From NCBI GenBank assembly GCA_031275535.1, contig JAISOR010000055.1:1-8823 (forward strand): 8,823 nucleotides of DNA. The letters run 5' to 3'. The notes under the pieces are model-generated. The model had not been told where the DNA came from. It saw nothing but the letters and a program-made list of their open reading frames with translations, and did not search any database. Position numbers and translations under genes: made by a program. Position 1 is the stretch's first letter. Each line of letters starts with the position of its first letter. Below are positions 1-5,700 of this stretch, piece after piece. This stretch comes from Treponema sp. (GTDB lineage Bacteria > Spirochaetota > Spirochaetia > Treponematales > Breznakiellaceae).

Positions 1-426
1 ACCCTTGTCTTTGAGGCCCTTACCATGGGGATCGGGACCGCCGCCTTCTGGACGGTGTTTTACTCCATATCCTACGACCTGGTGGAGGTGGACGAACTCG
101 TCAACGGCGCCAGGCGCGAGGGGGCTATCACCGCGGTTCCCCAGTTTATCCAGAAATTCGGCGCGGCGGTGGGCGTTTGGCTGGCGGGAGTTTTTCTGAC
201 CCTCTACGGGTACGACAGCCTCTCTTCCATTCAGTCCGAAGCGACGGTAAAGGGCATCGAGAGTATCGGGACCATTATCCCCGCGGTTTTCCTGGCCCTT
301 TCGATTGCCGGGCTTTTACTGTATCCCGTTACAAAGGAGCGTTTTGAAAAGCTCCTGGCGGCCCTGGCCCAAAAACGCCGGGGAGAGGCCTATACCACCG
401 AGGGCTTTGAAAAGCTGGTTCGCTGA
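1..426 (+). CDS. GPH-family (MelB-like) sugar:cation symporter, C-terminal part
   Basis: The reading frame is open from base 1 and ends at TGA 424-426, giving 141 residues; the N-terminal two thirds or more lies upstream of the window. Residues 25-41 read Y-D-L-V-E-V-D-E-L-x-x-G-x-R-R-E-G. This matches the conserved cytoplasmic-loop signature of glycoside-pentoside-hexuronide:cation symporters (MelB, XynB, YicJ types; 'D-x-x-D-E-x-x-x-G-x-R-R-E-G'). It is followed by the usual 'F-x-x-K-x-G-x-A-x-G' helix (about 50-70), a short loop, and one last hydrophobic helix (about 90-110). A basic cytoplasmic tail ends the protein. The family imports mono-, di- or oligosaccharides with Na+ or H+ across the inner membrane. 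The substrate cannot be read from this fragment, but the downstream beta-glucanase makes a glucan breakdown product plausible. The family call is firm; the substrate is inference. Confidence 0.88.
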   Translation, partial: TLVFEALTMGIGTAAFWTVFYSISYDLVEVDELVNGARREGAITAVPQFIQKFGAAVGVWLAGVFLTLYGYDSLSSIQSEATVKGIESIGTIIPAVFLALSIAGLLLYPVTKERFEKLLAALAQKRRGEAYTTEGFEKLVR

Positions 427-431
427 AGCCG

Positions 432-465
432 CGGGCTGCACGGCGGTTCAATTCGCCGCTGCCCG
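432..465 (+). terminator. GC-rich hairpin after the symporter, possible terminator
   Basis: The hairpin begins five bases after the symporter stop codon. CGGGC (432-436) pairs with GCCCG (461-465), and CGGCG (441-445) pairs with CGCCG (454-458), with a small internal loop between the two stems and a GTTCAATT apical loop. Position and stability suit a transcript end, but no clear T-run follows (the next bases are TTGGCATG), so intrinsic termination is uncertain. Confidence 0.4.
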
Positions 466-507
466 TTGGCATGTCACAAACATATATCACTGTCTCTATT
501 GGGTTTT

Positions 508-531
508 CCATCTGTCATTCCATCTGTCATA
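508..531 (+). repeat. Tandem 12-bp repeat upstream of the GH16 gene
   Basis: CCATCTGTCATT (508-519) is followed at once by CCATCTGTCATA (520-531), identical at 11 of 12 bases. The pair ends about 8 bp before the -35-like box of the candidate promoter for the GH16 gene. That is a usual place for tandem activator half-sites; a regulatory role is inferred from position only. Confidence 0.5.
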
Positions 532-538
532 GCACCCT

Positions 539-566
539 GCTGACTTTTATTAAAAACCGGTATAAA
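539..566 (+). promoter_or_regulatory. Weak candidate promoter of the GH16 gene
   Basis: GCTGAC (539-544) and TATAAA (561-566) are separated by 16 bp and resemble sigma-70 -35 and -10 boxes. The palindrome ACCGGT (556-561) touches the -10 box. If transcription starts about 7 bp after the -10 box, the message would begin almost at the ATG (575), leaving practically no leader; no Shine-Dalgarno sequence is visible before that ATG. The boxes are imperfect, so the true promoter could lie upstream. Confidence 0.3.
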
Positions 567-574
567 GTATTGAT

Positions 575-1378
575 ATGAAAACAAAGCATGGCATTCTTCT
601 TTCCCTTGCCGTCCTGATACTATTAGGGGGTGGCTGCGGGAGCGGCATAGAAGACAGCGGGGTTCCCGAAGGGTACTCACCCGTGTGGAACGATGAATTT
701 AATACAAGAAACTTCCTGTCCGACCATGAATGGCGGTTTGAAACCGGAAAGACCGGATGGGGGAATAATGAATTACAAAACTACGCAGCGGGTCTTGGAG
801 AGGATACGGCGGCGCTTGTTGAAGACGGAATCTTAAAAATCACGGCAAAAGAACGGGGAGATGAAGTTATTTCAGCCCGGATAAACACCCGGCGGAGCTG
901 GTTATACGGCTATTTTGAAGCCCGCTTGAGAGTTCCCCGGGGGAAAGGCACCTGGCCGGCGTTTTGGATGCTGCCGGAAAAGTTTGTTAGATTCCCTGAC
1001 GACGGGGAAATTGATATTATGGAAGCGGTAGGTTATGAGCCGGGGTGGGTTCACGTTGGTATCCATAGCAAAGCATATACGGGCGAAACCGGTAAAAACT
1101 CGAGGAAGAACATCCCGACGGCGCAGAGTGAATTTCATGTGTACGCGGTAGAGTGGACACCTGACTTCATCAAAGGGTATGTGGACAAGGAGCTTTACTT
1201 CGAATTCTTTAACGACCATAAAGGGGACAAGGATACCTGGCCGTTCAACCAGCCTTTTTATCTGAAGCTGAACCTGGCCTGGGGTGGTAATTGGGGCGGC
1301 CTCGAAGGTATAGACGAAAGCTGCCTTCCCGCCACTTACGAGATAGACTACGTGAGGGTCTATCAAAAAAACGACTAA
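575..1378 (+). CDS. Family 16 glycoside hydrolase (beta-glucanase / laminarinase type), lipoprotein
   Basis: This 267-residue protein is a probable secreted endo-beta-1,3(1,4)-glucanase. A basic n-region (MKTKHG) and hydrophobic core (7-17) lead to L-L-G-G-G-C21, a loose but spirochaete-compatible lipobox, so the enzyme is probably lipid-anchored. The single GH16 domain runs from about 37 (V-W-N-D-E-F) to the end. Residues 104-131 (N-T-R-R-S-W-x-Y-G-Y-F-E-A-R, then W-P-A-F-W-M-L-P) form the typical substrate-cleft strands. E145-I-D-I-M-E150 is the canonical catalytic motif, with E145 as expected nucleophile, D147 as assisting residue and E150 as acid/base. The end (Y-E-I-D-Y-V-R-V-Y-Q) is the usual last strand. 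Length suits a one-domain GH16 with no carbohydrate-binding module. The start is fixed by the signal peptide; no ribosome-binding site is visible. The upstream symporter suggests uptake of its products. Laminarinase versus lichenase activity cannot be decided by eye. Confidence 0.93.
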   Translation: MKTKHGILLSLAVLILLGGGCGSGIEDSGVPEGYSPVWNDEFNTRNFLSDHEWRFETGKTGWGNNELQNYAAGLGEDTAALVEDGILKITAKERGDEVISARINTRRSWLYGYFEARLRVPRGKGTWPAFWMLPEKFVRFPDDGEIDIMEAVGYEPGWVHVGIHSKAYTGETGKNSRKNIPTAQSEFHVYAVEWTPDFIKGYVDKELYFEFFNDHKGDKDTWPFNQPFYLKLNLAWGGNWGGLEGIDESCLPATYEIDYVRVYQKND

Positions 1379-1434
1379 TCCGGCATGAGCGGCTGTGGAA
1401 ACATCTCTTCGCGATTTAGAGCGGGAAATGTTCT

Positions 1435-1542
<108 letters not shown>

Positions 1543-1556
1543 TCACCTATCGTTAC

Positions 1557-1620
1557 CGTCCCCCCGCACCACCCCACGCCACTTCACACTTCACTCCCCA
1601 CTCTTCACACTCTCTCCCTT
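1557..1620. repeat. Low-complexity pyrimidine-rich tract with a repeated octamer
   Basis: The + strand here is almost free of G and consists of C, T and interspersed A. TTCACACT occurs at 1583-1590 and again at 1604-1611, 21 bp apart, and shorter CACTTC/CACTC units surround it. It fills the gap between the thiolase relic and the stop of the minus-strand lipoprotein gene. No gene, hairpin with a T-run or other function is visible in it. Confidence 0.6.
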
Positions 1621-1621
1621 C

Positions 1622-2326
1622 CTACCACCCTATCTCCATAACCACCGCCCCGGTCAGGCTGAGCATATCGGCCATGGGGGAGGAAAAGACCACCCTGCCC
1701 CCCCGGGACTCTATGGTCCCCGCGGGCGGGTTCTCCAAGACGCGGCCCTGGGAATCCCGGAGGCTTAGGGCCGCGCTGCCGGGCAGGCTGAGGCTGAAAC
1801 GCAGGGAGTAGCCCTCCGTAAGGGCCGCGGCCAGGCGCAGGAGTTCCTGGTTCTGAACCCCGGCCCCCCCGCCCAGGCTAAGGGTAAGGCGGTTCCCTCC
1901 CGGCCCCGCCTCCCAGGACGCCCGCTGTCCGGTGGCGTCCAGGAAACGGACCAGGGCTTCGCGGTTGGCAAAGGCCAGCTTTACGGTGTTGATAATATCC
2001 TCATCAGTGCTTTTGGAAGAAAAGGAATCCATGGTAAGCCCCTCAATACGGGCAATGGTCCGCTCAAAATCCGCCTGCCCCACAGGAACAGGAAGCCACC
2101 GCTCATTACCATCCAGCTTCCCCAGGGATTCCACCATCCGGGATATGCGGTACTCCAGGGTAATGGTCCCCGAGCCGTCCCGGCCTATGGCAATCTCGGA
2201 GCTTATCCCCAGGCAGGAACCTAAGATGCCCATGACAAGAAGTAAAACCAGGGCCCTCCCCGCCTTGAACGGCGGGGTATGGACCCCTTGGCGGATAAAA
2301 AACACGTATCGTCCGGCATTGTTCAT
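1622..2326 (-). CDS. Putative lipoprotein of unknown function
   Basis: This 234-residue exported protein belongs to no family I recognise with confidence. A 24-residue basic stretch precedes a hydrophobic core (25-35) and a textbook lipobox L35-G-S-C38, so Cys38 should carry the lipid. The mature part starts I-S-S-E-I-A-I-G-R-D-G-S-G-T-I-T-L-E-Y. Such a short beta-hairpin opening with 'DGSGxxxxE' is seen in small bacterial lipoproteins of the LppM/DUF3153 sort, but that comparison is weak. A mixed alpha/beta middle follows, with two Leu-rich segments near 140-185, and a hydrophobic C-terminal stretch (218-234). The start at 2326 is supported by GAGGGG five bases upstream; no other ATG, GTG or TTG lies between it and the hydrophobic core. 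It follows the DUF503 gene by 42 bp and probably shares its transcript. The long n-region is encoded partly by a GC palindrome (see 2258-2277). Confidence 0.8.
   Translation of the reverse strand: MNNAGRYVFFIRQGVHTPPFKAGRALVLLLVMGILGSCLGISSEIAIGRDGSGTITLEYRISRMVESLGKLDGNERWLPVPVGQADFERTIARIEGLTMDSFSSKSTDEDIINTVKLAFANREALVRFLDATGQRASWEAGPGGNRLTLSLGGGAGVQNQELLRLAAALTEGYSLRFSLSLPGSAALSLRDSQGRVLENPPAGTIESRGGRVVFSSPMADMLSLTGAVVMEIGW
2258..2277. repeat. Perfect GC palindrome inside the lipoprotein signal-peptide region
   Basis: CCCCGCC (2258-2264) and GGCGGGG (2271-2277) are exact inverted copies around the 6-base loop TTGAAC. The unit falls at about codons 17-23 of the lipoprotein gene, encoding part of an unusually long n-region (T-P-P-F-K-A-G). 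The same loop sequence (GTTCAA when read on the opposite strand) also occurs in the hairpin at 432-465. It may be a short REP-like palindromic insertion; that is inference. Confidence 0.55.
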
Positions 2327-2331
2327 GAAAA

Positions 2332-2337
2332 CCCCTC
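2332..2337 (-). promoter_or_regulatory. Ribosome-binding site of the lipoprotein gene
   Basis: On the minus strand GAGGGG lies five bases before the ATG at 2326-2324. It is the clearest Shine-Dalgarno sequence in this part of the window and decides the start of the lipoprotein gene. Confidence 0.7.
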
Positions 2338-2368
2338 ATTGCTAAAGACCATGCTCAAGATCACGGCC

Positions 2369-2656
2369 TTAAAATTCTTCGGAATAGATACTGACATCCT
2401 GAATACGAACCGGTATTTCCCTTTCTATCCAGGCAAAGGCCTTCTGCAGAACCGATTCGCCAAAACTCCTGGAATTGGACACCACCGCTCCGCCAATCTG
2501 GGCGAAGGAAAGGGAATCCTGAAGGTCCACCTCGGCGGCGCTCATATGAAACCGGCGCTGCAGGATATCCTTTACCGACCGGACTATCCGCCGCTTGGCC
2601 TTTATGCTGTCCACTTCGGGAATTTGGAAAATCATCTGTATCATAGAAACAACCAT
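2369..2656 (-). CDS. DUF503 / YlxP-like small protein
   Basis: This complete 95-residue protein matches the DUF503 (YlxP) family in length and pattern. It has an N-terminal strand M-V-V-S-M-I-Q-M-I-F-Q-I-P, then S-I-K-A-K-R-R-I-V-R-S-V (family: S-L-K-x-K-R-x-I/V-x-x-S/K-L). Next come R-R-F-H-M-S-A-A-E-V-D-L-Q-D (family: F-N-V-S-V-A-E-V-x-x-x-D) and A-Q-I-G-G-A-V-V-S-N. There is no signal peptide, so it is cytoplasmic. In many bacteria the gene lies among translation genes (nusA-infB-rbfA) and the protein is thought to act near ribosome maturation, but its role is not settled. The ATG at 2656 is preferred because family members begin with M-V-V at this point. A perfect TATAAT lies upstream, and the lipoprotein gene follows 42 bp after its TAA. 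No translation genes are in the window, so this copy is detached from the usual cluster as far as can be seen. Confidence 0.85.
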   Translation of the reverse strand: MVVSMIQMIFQIPEVDSIKAKRRIVRSVKDILQRRFHMSAAEVDLQDSLSFAQIGGAVVSNSRSFGESVLQKAFAWIEREIPVRIQDVSIYSEEF

Positions 2657-2674
2657 ATGCCTGTTACGCCTCTA

Positions 2675-2712
2675 TGGACTAAAGGGTATCTAACTACATT
2701 ATACTATATATT
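2675..2712 (+). promoter_or_regulatory. Candidate promoter of the giant outer-membrane protein gene
   Basis: TGGACT (2675-2680) is a four-of-six -35 match. TATACT (2700-2705) and TATATT (2707-2712) are possible -10 boxes, but spacing to the -35 box is long (19 bp or more). These boxes overlap the TATAAT of the opposite promoter, so the two directions would compete for polymerase. No Shine-Dalgarno sequence precedes the ATG at 2717, so the message may be nearly leaderless or start elsewhere. Confidence 0.35.
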
Positions 2713-2727
2713 ATCAATGTATGTCTT
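2698..2727 (-). promoter_or_regulatory. Promoter of the DUF503-lipoprotein operon
   Basis: On the minus strand a perfect -10 box TATAAT (2703-2698) lies 18 bp after AAGACA (2727-2722), which matches four of six -35 consensus bases. Transcription would start near 2691, leaving a leader of about 35 bases with a GAGG before the ATG at 2656. It sits in a short AT-rich island between GC-rich genes, and its -35 side overlaps the start of the divergent giant gene. Confidence 0.6.
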
Positions 2728-5700
2728 GCGTAGTACGCGCCATGGCGGCGGATATCATAATTATCATCCCTGGATCTTCAAAGCCGGATGCCTGGGGATA
2801 TTTTTTATCCTGGGGGCCCTTCCCCTTCTGTATAGTGATGATGATAGTGATGACGGGCCGGCGGCGGCGGGTCCCGCGTTAGAGCTTGATATTGAGGCCC
2901 TCAGACAGGCCATTACCGAAGAGGCCCCCTCCGAATTACTCTCCCTTACTATGGGGGATTCGGAGGTATCCCTTCTCCTCTCCGGCTTCTGGAAGGGCTC
3001 CCTGAGCGCCAACTGGGGCATAGCCCTTACGCCCCTGGGGGCCAGCGCGGCCTCCACCAGTTCCCCCATCCTCTTTACCCAGGAGGCGGATCTGACCCTG
3101 TCCCTTTGGATCCGGGAACGCTGGTTTGTGGAAGCGGGGTTTATGGACGACTACAACCTGAACACCTACCGGGCGGGGTACCAGGGTTTTGAGGGAGAAA
3201 CCATCCAATATGTGGGCGTCGGGAATACCGGCCTGGACTATCCCCTGTTTCCCTACCTCGATCTGGGGGGGGACAACCCTTCCTCCTTTGGGGGCTACGG
3301 CCGTTTTGGCGCCGGGGCCCTGCAATTTCATACCCTGGTCCGCTATGATGCGGCGGCCCGGGAGGAACGGATCTTTGTGGGAGACCGGGAACGGACCTAT
3401 ACCCGGGTTTCTGTTGAATCCCCCCTGCGGGGGATCTCCTTTGTACTCCCCGATGAGAATATCGGCGGCGTGGTGCCGGTGGTATACCTGGAGGATGAGC
3501 GGGGAAGCCTCCGGGATGATGGGGGCCGCCATTGGCGCCGGGCCCTTCCCAGTGAATACGCGGCCAGCGCCCGGTACGGCCTGGTGGAGTTGAGCGCCGC
3601 GCCCAAGGGGATGGCGGCGGTCTACTATCCCGGCGGGTACACCCCGGTGAGTTTGGGGGCCTATGGGACCCCGGGAGCCGCCCCCACCCCGGGTACGGGT
3701 TTTTTGGGAGCAGTTTCCGATTTTTTCAACCAATCCCAGGCGGTTGATCTTGCCCAATACCCCCAGCCCGGGGGCGGCCCGGGAAAACCCGCGATCATTA
3801 AAATAGACGGGCTGGATGCCCTGGTGATCTACGAAAAGGGGACCTTCTCCCCCTTCGAGCGGCAAAGCCGTTATGGGGCGCCCACCAGCAATTCCCAGGA
3901 GGCCGCCCTGGTGCGGGTTTCCACCGGGGAGCGGATTCCCGGCTACGAGGTAGTTCCGGTGGACGCTATTTCGGTATCCCGGGACCTTCCCCTCCTAGCC
4001 GGGACCGAAACCCAGCGGGGGATCTACGAGATAATCAAGACCGCCGCCTCCGGGGATCGCCGGTCCCCGGAGGGGCTTTGGCCCCTGGGAGACCAGTACC
4101 CGGAGATATACCTGCCGGGAAAACAGACCTTTACCCAGGATTTGGGCGTCCGTTTTACCAACTACGGCGCCGCGGGGGCCTATTTCATAGGGACCGATGC
4201 GGTCCCCGGCTCGATCCAGGTTTTCCGGGGCGGGCTCATGGACGCCAATATGGCCTACGACCAGGGCAGCGGAACGGTGCGGCTCGAAAGCCCCGGGGGG
4301 TCCGGCGAGCTTATCCGGATCACCTACCTTAGACAGAGTGCTGAACGCCGCCTGGGAAGCCTCGCCGCCGGGATCGGAGCGACCTATGAGCCCGGGGGGC
4401 CCTTCAGTTCGGCCCTGGGCCTGGGGGTCCGCTGGAACGTCTCCTCGGACTCCTATTCCGAGGAGGGGGCCTCCAGCCCCGGAACGGTGGGCCTGGGAGG
4501 ACGGCTGGCCTGGGACTATGAACGGATAAAAGCCCAAACAACCCTGGGCCTGGGTTTTGAGCAGCCCGATACCACCGGGCTGTACCGGGCCGCCGGTATG
4601 GAGGGAAACGAAATCACCCTGGGCATCTCCTCCTCGGGGGCCTTCATTTCGCCCCCCCCGGCGGATTCGGCGGGCGGCTCCCCCCTGTTCAGCGGTTTGA
4701 CCCTTGCTGCCCGGGCGCCCCTGGTCTACCGGGACTACCGGGATACGAACTTCCTGGGTTCCACCACCCTGATGCCCATAGAATGGTCCGGCGCCAAGGT
4801 GATTAACCAGGACGGCCCCTACCCTGCCATGGATTCGCGCCTTTCCTCCGAGGTCCTGGCCGCGGAATTCTCCTTTACCCCGGAACAGAACTGGACCGGT
4901 TTTCAGGTTCCCCTGGGAATAGACGCGGAAATTCTGGAACGGGCCAGGGAAATAGAAATCCCCTTCCGTTTCTACGATTTTCCCAGCGGTTCCACCGGGG
5001 ATGTCAGGCTGATTGTCCAGTTCGGGACCCTCCCGGACAAGGACTCCGGGGGGATCGAAAACCCCGATCTTATCGTGGAAGGGGAATTGACCCTTAGTTC
5101 CGCCGATTTTACCCAGGGCTGGCTGGGGAACCTTGTCCTGAGCGATGAGGACCGGGCTAAACTCCAGGACGCCCGGTATATGCGGGTCCTCATCATCGCC
5201 GCCGGGGGCAGTACCGTCAGCGGCCGGATCTTAATCGCCCCCCCCCATGTACGGGGCGCCGGGTGGAGGGCCATTACGGTACAGGGGGGCGCGGGCATCA
5301 GCGGCGCGCCGGATTCGCCGGGCGGGAAATCGGTATCGGCGGTGGAAACCATAGAACCCATCGGGAACAGGCTGGCTTCAAAATACGGCGACATCATCGG
5401 CAAGCTCCATCCCGGGAACGCCCGGCAGCGGGTCCTGGAACTTTCCTGGAAGGGCCTGGAAACTTCCCCCGATGAATCCCCGGGCTTCGACGGCAGGACC
5501 AATATCATCCCCCTTTTTAATTACCGGGTCCTCAGTTTTTTTATCCGGGGTCCCCAGGCGGCGCCTCAGGCCGATGGCACACCGGATACGGGGGCTCAGG
5601 AAAAAATAAAAGCCGGGAAACTCCATTTTATGATAGCCCGGGGCCCTGAATCCCTGGGCCAAAGCCGGGAAATTGCCCTGGAATCCCGGATTCCCCTTTC

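Noticed and set aside
1400..1432. Possible terminator hairpin after the GH16 gene (AACAT-CTCT pairing with AGAG and ATGTT).
   Set aside because: The stem is AU-rich with a 6-base one-sided bulge and is followed only by CTTTAC, so it is too weak to call a terminator.
2279..2716. Upstream in-frame extension of the giant gene (146 extra codons).
   Set aside because: It runs antisense through the DUF503 gene and the start of the lipoprotein gene, contains no signal peptide, and would place the real signal peptide in the middle of the protein. The AT-rich divergent promoter lies just before 2717.
2936..3865. 309-codon open frame on the minus strand inside the giant gene.
   Set aside because: Composition is Pro/Gly/His-rich with no domain pattern, as expected from the opposite strand of GC-rich coding DNA; other minus-strand frames at 3995-4537, 5378-6244 and 6671-7276 are rejected for the same reason.
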